Source: Ammoniphilus resinae
Lineage (GTDB): Bacteria > Bacillota > Bacilli > Aneurinibacillales > RAOX-1
Direction: 5' to 3'
Assembly (NCBI RefSeq): GCF_017873965.1
Contig: NZ_JAGGKT010000008.1
Span: 1 to 64,000, forward strand
DNA: 64,000 nucleotides
Shown here: positions 41,871 to 50,911 of the stretch, one piece after another
Layout of the letters: each line of letters begins with the position of its first letter
Numbering within the stretch: the stretch's first letter is position 1
Position numbers and translations under genes: made by a program
The notes under the pieces: generated by a model
The model's input: the letters and a program-made list of their open reading frames with translations, nothing else
Databases searched by the model: none
What the model was told of the DNA's origin: nothing

Positions 41871-41903
41871 CCTATTCCTCCCTATTTTTAAAGAATTTCA
41901 TTT

Positions 41904-44900
41904 TCATTTCGTTAAAGTATCTACTAAATTGAGCTGCAAAATTCGCTTATACTCTTTTGGAATGACTTTTACCCATTTTGAGAGGTTTTCCTTCCAATGA
42001 TGCAGCATCGAGGCAGCACGAGTACTGCCTGTATAATCATAGTGATTTTGAATAAGCTTTCTGAGTTTCGCTTTGTCTTCATCTTCTTCCAATGGATCCA
42101 AGTCGATTAGTCCAAGATTACACTGCTGGCGGAACTCCTCTAAGTCTTCGGCAAATACATAGGCAATCCCACCTGACATCCCTGCCGCAAAATTCTTACC
42201 CACAGGGCCGAGTACAACCACGCATCCACCGGTCATATACTCACAGCCATGGTCGCCTATTCCTTCCACAACTGCTTGAACCCCGCTATTCCTCACACCG
42301 AATCGTTCACCCGCAAGCCCGCGAATATAAGCCTCTCCGGAAGTTGCCCCGTAGAAGGCAACATTACCTATGATCGTATTTTCTTCCGGTTTAAAAATAG
42401 ATTTAGTAGATGGAGTGACGATGATTTTCCCTCCAGACAACCCTTTACCGATATAGTCATTGGCATCCCCTTCAAGGGTAACTGTTACCCCTTTGGGTAA
42501 GAAGGAACCAAAGCTTTGACCTGCTGAGCCCGTAAATTGAAGTTGGATGGTGTCCTCAACAAGACCCTTCGCGCCATATTTTCTCGAAATCTCACTGCCC
42601 AAAAGAGTACCGACCGTCCGGTTGATATTTTCAATTGGGAAACTTGCTCTTACTTTTTGCTGCCTTTCAAGTGCAGGTCTACAAACTTCTAATATACTTT
42701 TATAATCAAGTGAATTTTCAAGTCCATGTTCCTGTTTTTTCTGATGGTATAAACCGGTCTTTGGAGAAGCAGATGGTTGATAAAGAACCTTTGATAAATC
42801 CAGGTCTTTCGCTTTCCAATGGGATTTTGCTTTATCGCTCTGGATCAATAAATCAGTCCGTCCGACCATTTCAATTACTGTCCGGAAACCTAATTGGGCC
42901 ATAATTTCACGGACATCCTGTGCAATAAATCGCATGAAGGCTTCGACATGTTCCGGTTTTCCTAAAAACTTCTTACGTAATTCTGGATCCTGTGTGGCAA
43001 TCCCTACAGGACAGGTATTCAGGTGACATTGTCGAACAAGGACACAGCCCAAAACCACTAGGGCGGTTGTGGCAAATCCATATTCTTCAGCTCCGAGTAA
43101 CGTCGCCATAACAATATCTCGGCCCGTCATCATTTTCCCATCGGCTTCCAATACCACCCGATCCCTCAATCCATTTAAGACAAGGGTTTGATGGGTTTCT
43201 GATAAACCAATTTCCCAAGGGATGCCTGCATGTTTTATGCTTGATCTCGGCGCCGCCCCTGTTCCGCCGTCATAACCACTTATTAAAATAACGTCTGCCA
43301 AACCTTTGGCAACACCTGCCGCAATCGTTCCTACCCCTGCCTTAGCAACTAATTTGACACTGATTCTTGCCTTTGGGTTGGCATTTTTTAAATCATGAAT
43401 CAGTTGTGCCAAATCCTCAATCGAATAAATATCATGATGCGGCGGTGGCGAAATTAAACCGACACCTGGAGTGGAACCGCGGACTTCCGCAATCCAAGGA
43501 TAGACCTTATGACCGGGAAGCTGCCCACCTTCACCCGGTTTGGCACCTTGAGCTATTTTGATTTGAATTTCTTCCGCATTCACTAAATAATGACTCGTTA
43601 CCCCAAATCGTCCAGAAGCCACCTGTTTAATCTTACTGCATCGAGAATCCCCGTTTGCATCCGAGAGATACCGATCCGGGTGTTCTCCACCTTCCCCACT
43701 GTTGCTTTTCCCACCTAGACGATTCATAGCGATCGCTAAAGTTTCATGGGCTTCTTGGCTTAGTGAACCATAGGACATAGCCCCTGTTTTAAATCGGCGA
43801 ACAATGGATTCTACAGATTCAACTTCTTCGATTGGAATACTAGGATTAGAAGGTGAATTTTCAAAGGTAAATAAGTCCCGTATGAAAATGAGCTGGTCTT
43901 CATTTGCTTTTTCTGCATACTTTTTATACAAATCATAATCATTCGTTTGGCAAGCGACTTTCAGCATACGGATAATTTCCGGATTCAAGGCATGGATTTC
44001 TCCATTTTTCCGATATTGAAATTCACTCCCTGCCTCAAGTGGAACCTCTTGCTCAGCAAATGCCAATCGATGCCTCATTAATGTTTCCTCCGCAATCGTA
44101 TGAAGCTTAATTCCGCCGATCGCAGAAGTTGTTCCAGTAAAATACCGATTAATAACAGTTTGATCAATCCCAATGGCTTCAAAAATTTGTGCTCCCCGAT
44201 AACTTTGGATGGTTGAGATTCCCATTTTGGAAAGAATCTTGATCATGCCACTTGTCATGGCTTTCACATAGTTTTGAACAGCTTGGAATGCATCCATTCC
44301 TTCACCAAGTTCTCCCTTTTCAGCCATCTCCTGCAAGGTCACTTGTGCTAGATAAGGATTGATAGCATCCGCCCCATAGCCGACAAGCATAGATAACTGA
44401 TGTACATCACGCGCCTCGCCTGTTTCAACAATCAGGCTGACTTTCGTCCGTGTTCCTTGGCGCACCAAATGATGATGAAGTCCACTAACCGCAAGCAAAG
44501 CAGGAATGGCTGCAACATGACGACTCAGCCCTTGATCAGACAAGATAATCAGAGAAACTCCCTGCTCGATGGCTTCATCTACTTTGCCAAACAGCTGATC
44601 CAATGCTTTTTCTAATGCGTCTTCTCCACCCTCCGCAGCAAAGGTAATCGGAAATGTCATGGTCTTAAATGCTGAATCGTTATTTCCACGAATCTTAGCC
44701 AATTCTTGATTGACGATAATAGGGGTTTCTAGCTTGATCCGACGGCAGCTGTCTTCCTTTACATTGAGAAGATTCCCCTCAGCTCCAAGGAAAGTTAAGC
44801 TTGATGTGACATACTTTTCCCGGATTGCATCAATCGGCGGATTCGTCACTTGGGCAAATAGCTGTTTAAAATAGTTGTATAGAAGCTGCGAACGATTCGA

Positions 44901-46424
44901 TAGGACGGCTAAAGGTGAGTCATGGCCCATGGAATTAATCGGTTCTTTCCCTTCATCACCAATGACTCCAAGAACTTTCTTTAATTCTTCCACCGTATAG
45001 CCAAAAGCTTGCTGGTACCTAAATAGAGGGAAATCCTTGTTTTTTTGTTCCCCTATTGGAGCCTCCAATTGATGGATTTGCGTACACTTTTCATCCAGCC
45101 ATTGACGGTATGGATACGCCTGTGAAATAGTTGTCTTCACCTCTTCATCCGGGATGATGCGCCCTTCTTTTAAATCCACTAGAAGCATTTTCCCTGGACT
45201 TAATCTTCCTTTTTCGAGGATCTGATCGGGCTCAATATCGATGACACCGACTTCCGAGGCAAAAATGATCGTTCCATCAACGGTCACATAGTAACGAGCG
45301 GGTCGAAGGCCGTTGCGATCCTGCATCGCTCCAATTTGAAGCCCATCTGTAAAGGCAAATGCCGCCGGTCCGTCCCATGGTTCCATTAAATGGCTGTGAA
45401 ATTCATAGAAGGCTTTTAGAGAATCATCCATGGAATCATTTTTCTCCCATGGCTCTGGGACCATCATCATCGCTGCATGAGGCAAAGAACGACCTGAACG
45501 TGTTAAAAATTCAAGACAATTATCAAAAGAAGATGAATCACTGCCATCTTCATCAATAATTGGCATGATATCTTTCAACTTTTCCCCAAAAAGGGATGAT
45601 TCCATTCGGTTTTCCCGCGCACGTATCCAATTGATATTGCCATTCACCGTATTGATCTCTCCATTATGAATCAGCATCCGGTTTGGATGGGCTCTTTCCC
45701 AACTAGGAAACGTATTTGTACTGTAGCGGGAATGAACAAGAGAAAAGGAGGATTGATAAGCTTCATTTTGTAAATCCAGATAATATTTTTCTAATTGATC
45801 CGGGGTCAGCATTCCCTTATATACAATCGTTCTTGCCGATAGACTGGCAACATAAAAAGTTCCGTCCTTAGCCACCCCTCTATCATGTATCTCTTTTTTC
45901 GACCGTTTTCTAATGATATACAATTTTCTTTCAAATAATTCTTCGTCTCTGTGCTCCTTGCCCCTCCCAATAAAAACTTGGCGAATGAAAGGCTGGCTTG
46001 TTTTAGCCGCTTTCCCTAGGCAAGAATCGTTAACAGGAACGGTACGCCAGCCTAAGAGCTCTTGACCTTCCTCTTCTATCACCCGATTCAATACTTCTTC
46101 ACACCGGGCTCTAATTTCTTCATCATGAGGTAGAAATACCATCCCGACTCCATAACTTCCTGGTTCCTTTATGCTGAATTGCGAACAATCATTTTGGAAA
46201 AATGAATGCGGAATTTGTGTCAAAATCCCAGCTCCATCACCTGAACCTGAATCACCCGCTTGAGCCCCTCGGTGTTCTAACCGGCAAAGCATGGATATTC
46301 CCTGTTTTACAGGAAGATGTGAAGCACCTTCTTTTAGATTAGCTATGAAGCCAATACCACAAGCATCATGTTCAAAAGAGGGATCATAAAGCCCCTGTTT
46401 CATCGGTAGTTTATTATGCAGCAT
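41904..46424 (-). CDS. gltB: Glutamate synthase large subunit
   Basis: About 1506 residues. A short propeptide ends before Cys22 (EHDACGIGFIA), the N-terminal glutaminase nucleophile. Then come the glutaminase domain (about 22-430), central domain, FMN/Fe-S synthase domain (about 800-1200; GAKPGEGGQLPGHKVYPWIA, SGYDGGTGAAPRSSIKHAG, and cluster cysteines in VLGCVLVRQCHLNTCPVGIATQ), and a C-terminal beta-helix domain (GGKIIVTP, YGATSGEAYIRG). Converts glutamine and 2-oxoglutarate to two glutamates. Start ATG follows GAGGGGTGAAAGA; the ATG at 46451 is less likely. No small subunit gene gltD is found here. Confidence 0.97.
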   Translation of the reverse strand: MLHNKLPMKQGLYDPSFEHDACGIGFIANLKEGASHLPVKQGISMLCRLEHRGAQAGDSGSGDGAGILTQIPHSFFQNDCSQFSIKEPGSYGVGMVFLPHDEEIRARCEEVLNRVIEEEGQELLGWRTVPVNDSCLGKAAKTSQPFIRQVFIGRGKEHRDEELFERKLYIIRKRSKKEIHDRGVAKDGTFYVASLSARTIVYKGMLTPDQLEKYYLDLQNEAYQSSFSLVHSRYSTNTFPSWERAHPNRMLIHNGEINTVNGNINWIRARENRMESSLFGEKLKDIMPIIDEDGSDSSSFDNCLEFLTRSGRSLPHAAMMMVPEPWEKNDSMDDSLKAFYEFHSHLMEPWDGPAAFAFTDGLQIGAMQDRNGLRPARYYVTVDGTIIFASEVGVIDIEPDQILEKGRLSPGKMLLVDLKEGRIIPDEEVKTTISQAYPYRQWLDEKCTQIHQLEAPIGEQKNKDFPLFRYQQAFGYTVEELKKVLGVIGDEGKEPINSMGHDSPLAVLSNRSQLLYNYFKQLFAQVTNPPIDAIREKYVTSSLTFLGAEGNLLNVKEDSCRRIKLETPIIVNQELAKIRGNNDSAFKTMTFPITFAAEGGEDALEKALDQLFGKVDEAIEQGVSLIILSDQGLSRHVAAIPALLAVSGLHHHLVRQGTRTKVSLIVETGEARDVHQLSMLVGYGADAINPYLAQVTLQEMAEKGELGEGMDAFQAVQNYVKAMTSGMIKILSKMGISTIQSYRGAQIFEAIGIDQTVINRYFTGTTSAIGGIKLHTIAEETLMRHRLAFAEQEVPLEAGSEFQYRKNGEIHALNPEIIRMLKVACQTNDYDLYKKYAEKANEDQLIFIRDLFTFENSPSNPSIPIEEVESVESIVRRFKTGAMSYGSLSQEAHETLAIAMNRLGGKSNSGEGGEHPDRYLSDANGDSRCSKIKQVASGRFGVTSHYLVNAEEIQIKIAQGAKPGEGGQLPGHKVYPWIAEVRGSTPGVGLISPPPHHDIYSIEDLAQLIHDLKNANPKARISVKLVAKAGVGTIAAGVAKGLADVILISGYDGGTGAAPRSSIKHAGIPWEIGLSETHQTLVLNGLRDRVVLEADGKMMTGRDIVMATLLGAEEYGFATTALVVLGCVLVRQCHLNTCPVGIATQDPELRKKFLGKPEHVEAFMRFIAQDVREIMAQLGFRTVIEMVGRTDLLIQSDKAKSHWKAKDLDLSKVLYQPSASPKTGLYHQKKQEHGLENSLDYKSILEVCRPALERQQKVRASFPIENINRTVGTLLGSEISRKYGAKGLVEDTIQLQFTGSAGQSFGSFLPKGVTVTLEGDANDYIGKGLSGGKIIVTPSTKSIFKPEENTIIGNVAFYGATSGEAYIRGLAGERFGVRNSGVQAVVEGIGDHGCEYMTGGCVVVLGPVGKNFAAGMSGGIAYVFAEDLEEFRQQCNLGLIDLDPLEEDEDKAKLRKLIQNHYDYTGSTRAASMLHHWKENLSKWVKVIPKEYKRILQLNLVDTLTK

Positions 46425-46750
46425 TCTTTCACCCCTCAATTTTTGTTTCATTTTTTAGCAAAGTCCATCTGTTTTCCCATTTATATCGAACTATTCGTGT
46501 TTTTTATTATATTACACACTCACCGTTCTGAATAATATAAAGTATTTATTAAAACGATCTAATTTCGGTATCAATTGTATAAAAGAGGATAAGCACATAG
46601 CTTTTTGAGAGATCCTTTGCCAAATCATTTAATAACAAACCACATTGTCCCCTCCTTCTCTTCCGCCCATTTTCTAATGAAGTAGGCACTAAAAATGGAA
46701 CCACGAATATGTTGCATTAGCCTATATTTCTATTAAAAAGGGGTATTGAA
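46425..46750. other. Divergent promoter region gltB / DUF2935
   Basis: AT-rich, about 300 bp, no ORF of note. Several TATAAT-like boxes occur on both strands (for example TGTAATATAATA near 46515 on the minus strand). I searched by eye for a GlnR/TnrA box (TGTNA-N7-TNACA) and did not find a convincing one. Confidence 0.5.
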
Positions 46751-47656
46751 ATGTATAACCAACCTAATGTCCCTGGACATTTTGTCCTTGACCGCCAAAG
46801 AGCTATGCTGTTGCCACCTGAGCAGCAAGCTGCACCCATTGAGTCCCTTTCCGAACAGATGTTTATCGAACGTTCATTGACAGAGAATAAATTTTGGCTT
46901 CGGATTATGAAGGAACATGCCTATTTCCTTGGAGAAGGGATGAGCCGGCATGACAAGGATTTAATTCAACAAGTTGACCGCTTCCAACATTACTTTGAAC
47001 ATCAGGAGAGAAGAGCACACCAAACACCTGAGAATGTCGAGGCTGTTAGAAAATTAAATGAAGATAGTATTCAATTGGTTTATGGATTTCGGAATTTCAA
47101 GAGGAATCTGCTCATTCTTGTAATCAATTGCAAAATACTCGGCTTCAATTTTCCCCTCCTGATTGACCATGTTGCCCGTGAAGCCGAATATTTTATGAGC
47201 AGCCTGCAAAAATTCAATCAAGGAATACTTGAACCCGTACAAGATGCGATTATCCATGAAAACGTCTTTTGGCTCCGCATCATGATGGAACATTCCCGGT
47301 TTATCGCCTCTTTACTGGACCAATCGGAGCGAAATTTGATACTTACCGCGCGGAAGTTCGGGGATGATTTTGAAGTGTTATTGAACCAGGCAAGAGATGT
47401 GGAATCTATGCTATATCAGAAGAAGCCAACCTACCCTATCATCGGCAAAATGAACAAAGACAGTGAAAACGCGACTACAGATTTAAGAAACTTTAAAAAG
47501 ACAGGGCTTGAATTAATCAAAACCTGTCAGATTCGAAACGTGATAGACCCCTTGTTAGCCGACCATGTGGTGCGTGAAGCGGAGCACTTTTTATTCCTGA
47601 TTCATGCTTTGGAGGAAAGATTAAAAAGAAAACAGAAGGAAGAAGAAGGGTGCTAG
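46751..47656 (+). CDS. DUF2935-domain protein
   Basis: A 301-residue, all-helical protein with two copies of the DUF2935 fold (about 30-155 and 170-295): FIERSLTENKFWLRIMKEHAYFL and IIHENVFWLRIMMEHSRFI begin the copies, and DHVAREAEYFM and DHVVREAEHFLFL end them. The repeated His/Glu residues (EH, REAE) could bind metal as in other four-helix bundles. The family is nearly limited to spore-forming Firmicutes and is uncharacterised. Start ATG follows AAAAAGGGGTATTGAA. Its stop overlaps the converging lspA gene by 4 bp. Confidence 0.88.
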   Translation: MYNQPNVPGHFVLDRQRAMLLPPEQQAAPIESLSEQMFIERSLTENKFWLRIMKEHAYFLGEGMSRHDKDLIQQVDRFQHYFEHQERRAHQTPENVEAVRKLNEDSIQLVYGFRNFKRNLLILVINCKILGFNFPLLIDHVAREAEYFMSSLQKFNQGILEPVQDAIIHENVFWLRIMMEHSRFIASLLDQSERNLILTARKFGDDFEVLLNQARDVESMLYQKKPTYPIIGKMNKDSENATTDLRNFKKTGLELIKTCQIRNVIDPLLADHVVREAEHFLFLIHALEERLKRKQKEEEGC

Positions 47657-48117
47657 TCTCCTTCATGCTGTTTCGTCCTATTTCTTCGAAGAAAAAAATT
47701 ATCAATTAAAAATAATATAATCCCTAGATTAATCGCATAATCAGCTAAATTCAGTATCCCATGGTTCCAATTGAAATGAATAAAATCCGTGACTTGGTTA
47801 TATAGAACCCGATCAATGGCATTACCAATCGCTCCACCCACAAGCAAAGCAGTTCCCAAGTCCACAATAATCCCCTTTGTTTTCAATTGGGACCGATAAT
47901 ATAAAATGAAGGCCACTACAAGAACAGCAATCGGAACAAAAAGTCGTCCATACCCTTGCAGCATGCTGAAGGCAATCCCGGCATTTTCATATCGGATAAG
48001 ATACAGAATACCCGGCCATACTTCCATTTGTTCACCCACGGCAAAATGAAAACGAATCCAGATCTTTGATGCCTGGTCGAACAGAATAACCAGGATTGCT
48101 AGAATGTAAAAGCGCAC
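47653..48117 (-). CDS. lspA: Signal peptidase II (lipoprotein)
   Basis: About 154 residues with four transmembrane helices. The two catalytic aspartates are in GGAIGNAIDRVLYNQVTDFIHFNW and ILNLADYAINLG. It removes lipoprotein signal peptides, such as that of the lipoprotein encoded at 22321. GTG at 48117 follows AAGGGGGGATGAC; the in-frame TTG 18 bp upstream overlaps the ribosome site and is rejected. It is not linked to ileS or rluD, its common neighbours, so it may be an extra copy. Confidence 0.92.
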   Translation of the reverse strand: MRFYILAILVILFDQASKIWIRFHFAVGEQMEVWPGILYLIRYENAGIAFSMLQGYGRLFVPIAVLVVAFILYYRSQLKTKGIIVDLGTALLVGGAIGNAIDRVLYNQVTDFIHFNWNHGILNLADYAINLGIILFLIDNFFLRRNRTKQHEGD

Positions 48118-48131
48118 GTCATCCCCCCTTA

Positions 48132-48191
48132 TCAAGGACTTTTCCCATGCTCTCCGTGTGGGATTTGTCCTTGATAATCTTTATTAAAGAC
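48132..48191. repeat. Family-3 52-bp element, 1.5 units
   Basis: TCAAGGAC (48132-48139), 27 nt, GTCCTTGA (48167-48174), 9 nt, TTAAAGAC (48184-48191). Arm and spacer lengths match the array at 32021-32250 exactly although the inner bases differ. It spans the gap between the lspA ribosome site and the TAG stop of the next gene (48195-48193). Confidence 0.8.
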
Positions 48192-48192
48192 T

Positions 48193-49089
48193 CTAAACGT
48201 TTTTGTAATTAACTATGCTTTCAAGGGTATCCTGAAGCGTACCGAATTTAAACACATATCCTTCGCGCTCTAGCCTCTCCGGGAGGACCCACCGACTTTT
48301 TAGTACCAATTCAGTTTCTGTTTTGATAAATACCGCTCCCAATTCTAACATCCATTTAGGAGAAGGTAGTCCGAACGGAACATTCATCACCCTTCGTAAT
48401 TCCTGCATGAGTTCGCGGTTACTTACAGGCCCTGGTGAGGAGCAGTTAAAACCCCCTTCTAGGTCTTCTCTATCCTTTAAGAAGAGTATAATCTGAAACA
48501 AATCCTCCACATGGATCCAACTGAATTTTTGGTTGCCGGTCCCTTGGATTCCACCTAGGCCAAATCTAGTCAAATTTTTGTACGGAACCATCACTCCTCC
48601 ATCTGGACCTAAGACGATGGCAATGCGCAATGCTATTTTCCTTGTTTTAGGCAGCTTAATATTAAAAAAAGTTTTCTCCCATACCTTTGCCACCTCAACG
48701 GAGAATCCTGAACCAATTTCCCCATGTTCTTCTGTCATTGGGCGGTCTTCAGCGTGACGGTAAATGGTTGCAGTACTGGAATTCACCCAAATCTTAGGTG
48801 GATTTTTGCACTTCAATATGGATTCACCGAGTAAAGTAGTTGTTCGAACCCTTGAATCTAAAATCTCTTTCTTATTTGTTTCATTATATCGACAATTGAC
48901 TGATCTTCCAGCTAGATTAATAAGGATCTCTGCGTTTTCCAAAGCCTCTACGATCCCTGCTTTATCTTCCCAAGAAATGTGCTTTTTCTGTCTTGATATG
49001 ATTTTCACCACATATCCCATTTCTTTAAAATTTTTTTCAAAATAAGTGCCAATAAAGCCAGTTCCACCTGCTAATACTATTTTTTTCAC
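48193..49089 (-). CDS. TIGR01777-type NAD-dependent epimerase (SDR)
   Basis: A 298-residue extended SDR protein of the YfcH/TIGR01777 group. Rossmann motif MKKIVLAGGTGFIGTYF; NLAGRSVNCRYNETNKKEILDSR is the group signature; SSTATIYRHAEDRPMTEE carries an unusual catalytic region; C-terminal DUF1731-like part LPSPKWMLELGAVFIKTETELVLKSRWV. Distant relatives act in cell division or lipid metabolism; role unknown. The start is GTG at 49089, 6 nt after GAGGAGGG; an ATG six bases earlier would abut that site. Confidence 0.88.
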   Translation of the reverse strand: MKKIVLAGGTGFIGTYFEKNFKEMGYVVKIISRQKKHISWEDKAGIVEALENAEILINLAGRSVNCRYNETNKKEILDSRVRTTTLLGESILKCKNPPKIWVNSSTATIYRHAEDRPMTEEHGEIGSGFSVEVAKVWEKTFFNIKLPKTRKIALRIAIVLGPDGGVMVPYKNLTRFGLGGIQGTGNQKFSWIHVEDLFQIILFLKDREDLEGGFNCSSPGPVSNRELMQELRRVMNVPFGLPSPKWMLELGAVFIKTETELVLKSRWVLPERLEREGYVFKFGTLQDTLESIVNYKNV

Positions 49090-49161
49090 GATCATCCCTC
49101 CTCGTATAGATGACGAAACAGTGATACAAATGGTTCCATTTCCGTAAAACAAAACATAAAA

Positions 49162-49197
49162 AATGCAACCACAGGTAATGAAACCTATCGGTTGCAG
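49162..49197 (-). terminator. Terminator after lapA-like gene
   Basis: On the minus strand TGCAACC...GGTTGCA with inner AGGT / ACCT, followed by TTTTTT. Confidence 0.8.
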
Positions 49198-49203
49198 ATA
49201 TGC

Positions 49204-49539
49204 TTAAGGGTTATTTTGTTCAGGTTCTAATAATGGCGTTTCTTCCGAAGGGCTATTTATTTCCTCGCTGACCTCATTTTGATCAACTATTTCCCGCCTT
49301 TGTTGCAATTCTTTTTCAACTTTATAAAGTTTCCATTTCAATTTCATATAGAAAAAAGTGCTAACTAAACCAATAGCAATACCTCCTAAAAAGGACGATA
49401 AGATGATAACGAGAACTAAAGGTATTTCTTTAGACCCGAACAAATAATTAACGGAAACAGGTGTGGTATTCGCAAGTGAAAAAAGAGCGACAATCAAGGC
49501 AAATAAAAGGGCTAAGACAAGATTCCATTGGTATTTCAT
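49204..49539 (-). CDS. LapA-domain (DUF1049) membrane protein
   Basis: A 111-residue protein with two transmembrane helices (LVLALLFALIVALFSLANTTPVSVN and VLVIILSSFLGGIAIGLVSTFFYM) and a hydrophilic C-terminal tail (KLYKVEKELQQRREIVDQNEVSEEINSPSEE) likely to form a coiled coil. The F-x-LANTTPVSVNYLFGSKEIPL segment is typical of the family. In Gram-positives the role is unknown. Start ATG follows AGAAGGAGAAATATCATAGC. Confidence 0.85.
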   Translation of the reverse strand: MKYQWNLVLALLFALIVALFSLANTTPVSVNYLFGSKEIPLVLVIILSSFLGGIAIGLVSTFFYMKLKWKLYKVEKELQQRREIVDQNEVSEEINSPSEETPLLEPEQNNP

Positions 49540-49695
49540 GCTATGATATTTCTCCTTCTACAATTTAGTAAACTATACCATATGCATTCTAATGAAGACA
49601 ATAAAACAATTACATTTTGAATTTAATCCCATTTAATCTGTACTTGTTCTTGCCCTTTTATTTTTTTATATATAAACTTTATTCACGGTTAACAC

Positions 49696-49728
49696 TTTAC
49701 AAATGAGTAAATTGTCATTTTTTGTAAA
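49696..49728. promoter_or_regulatory. Inverted repeat TTTACAAA/TTTGTAAA
   Basis: Eight-bp arms at 49696-49703 and 49721-49728, 17 bp apart, about 80 bp upstream of the formate/nitrite channel start. It does not match the Fnr consensus. A possible operator or double half-site. Confidence 0.35.
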
Positions 49729-49808
49729 TAATTCTTGAATATCATACTTCTCCTCCTTAAAATATGAACAGAGCCTAATAATATTAATAGGGATATGGAG
49801 GAATGATC

Positions 49809-50654
49809 TTGGATTATATTAAACCTACTCAATTGGTTGAGGATGTTGCTCATACAGGCGCCTATAAATCTACTTTGTCAATCAAAGATATTTTAGTTAA
49901 AGGAGTGCTTTCCGGAGCTTTCTTGGGATTTTCTACAACGCTCGCTTATACGGCAGCAACCGAATCAAAACTTGGCATTATTGGTGCCCTGGTTTTTCCT
50001 GTCGGTTTTGTCCTCATTCTATTATTAGGTCTTGAGTTAGTCACAGGAAATTTTGCCATGTTGCCACTTGCTAGATTAAAAGGCCTTACTTCCAGTAAAA
50101 ACATCGCCTACAACTTCTTTTGGGCTTTTGTTGGAAATCTGTTGGGAAGCATCTTGTATGGGGCCCTATTCTATATCTCTGCAACAAAACTAGGGCATAT
50201 TAGTGAAAGTGAAATCATCCAAAAAATTATTACTGTCGCTGAGGGGAAAACCCTTCTTTATAAAGAGCTAGGAAAAGATGGGATGATTATTGTCATCACA
50301 AAGGCCATTCTATGTAATTGGATGGTCACATTAGGGGCCTTCATGGCTTTCGTTTCTAGTTCGACCATTGGGAAAATCGCGGCTATGTGGCTCCCCGTCT
50401 TTCTGTTTTTTGCTCAGGGGTTTGAGCACGCCGTGGTAAACATGTTTCTCATTCCAACAGCCATGATGATGGGGGCAGACATCAGTTTTAGTGATTGGTG
50501 GTTATGGAATCAAATTCCAGTAACCATTGGAAACTTTTTTGGAGGGTTTGTCTTTACCGGGTTAGCCCTTCACTTGGTTTATAGAAAGAAAAATGCACAT
50601 CTCGAGAAGGTGCCTACCATTCATCAGAGTCCTCTGAAGGATCAGGCTTTGTAA
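49809..50654 (+). CDS. Formate/nitrite transporter (FNT family)
   Basis: About 281 residues with six transmembrane helices and the FNT pentameric channel fold. Family marks are VKGVLSGAFLGFSTTLAYTA, GLELVTGNFAMLP (first signature), CNWMVTLGAFMAF and FEHAVVNMFLIPTAMMMGA (second signature, with the central pore His in GFEHAV). It conducts formate, nitrite or hydrosulfide as the acid. TTG at 49809 is 7 nt after GGAGG and is preferred to the ATG at 49803, which touches it. No formate dehydrogenase or nitrite reductase is nearby, so the substrate stays open. Confidence 0.9.
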   Translation: MDYIKPTQLVEDVAHTGAYKSTLSIKDILVKGVLSGAFLGFSTTLAYTAATESKLGIIGALVFPVGFVLILLLGLELVTGNFAMLPLARLKGLTSSKNIAYNFFWAFVGNLLGSILYGALFYISATKLGHISESEIIQKIITVAEGKTLLYKELGKDGMIIVITKAILCNWMVTLGAFMAFVSSSTIGKIAAMWLPVFLFFAQGFEHAVVNMFLIPTAMMMGADISFSDWWLWNQIPVTIGNFFGGFVFTGLALHLVYRKKNAHLEKVPTIHQSPLKDQAL

Positions 50655-50690
50655 CTTTCATGCAAGGTAAAAACACCAAAATTAAACCCC

Positions 50691-50720
50691 AAAAACGCTT
50701 GGAGATTCCCAAGCGTTTTT
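50691..50720 (+). terminator. Terminator after FNT gene
   Basis: AAAAACGCTTGG / CCAAGCGTTTTT, a perfect 12-bp stem with a 6-nt loop. Confidence 0.9.
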
Positions 50721-50732
50721 CAGCTATAATAG

Positions 50733-50863
50733 AAATACCATGACATACCAAACTACATTCTGATTCAACTCCCCTATATCGGTTGGATGGCGGGAGTGGC
50801 CACTGCCATGCTTTTTCTCGGTGGACTCATCTCGGCCATATGGAGTCCAGCAAGAGATTAAGC
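50733..50863 (+). other. Possible micro-ORF or gene remnant
   Basis: Between a TATAAT box (50725-50730) and a TAA at 50861-50863, one open frame reads KYHDIPNYILIQLPYIGW then MAGVATAMLFLGGLISAIW and SPARD. It encodes one hydrophobic helix. The only ATG is late (24 codons) and lacks a ribosome site, so it may be the C-terminal remnant of a lost membrane protein or a micro-ORF with a non-standard start. Confidence 0.3.
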
Positions 50864-50864
50864 A

Positions 50865-50901
50865 CCAAAAACCCCCCAAACCTTTTAGGCTGGGGGGGTA
50901 A
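50865..50901 (-). terminator. Terminator of the two-component operon
   Basis: On the minus strand CCCCCCCAGCC-TAAAAGG-TTTGGGGGG followed by TTTTTGG, 11 bp after the response regulator stop. Confidence 0.85.
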
Positions 50902-50911
50902 TAAGGAGATG

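Noticed and set aside
46452-46750. GlnR/TnrA box before gltB
   Set aside because: No TGTNA-N7-TNACA match was found by eye; only AT-rich promoter-like sequence.
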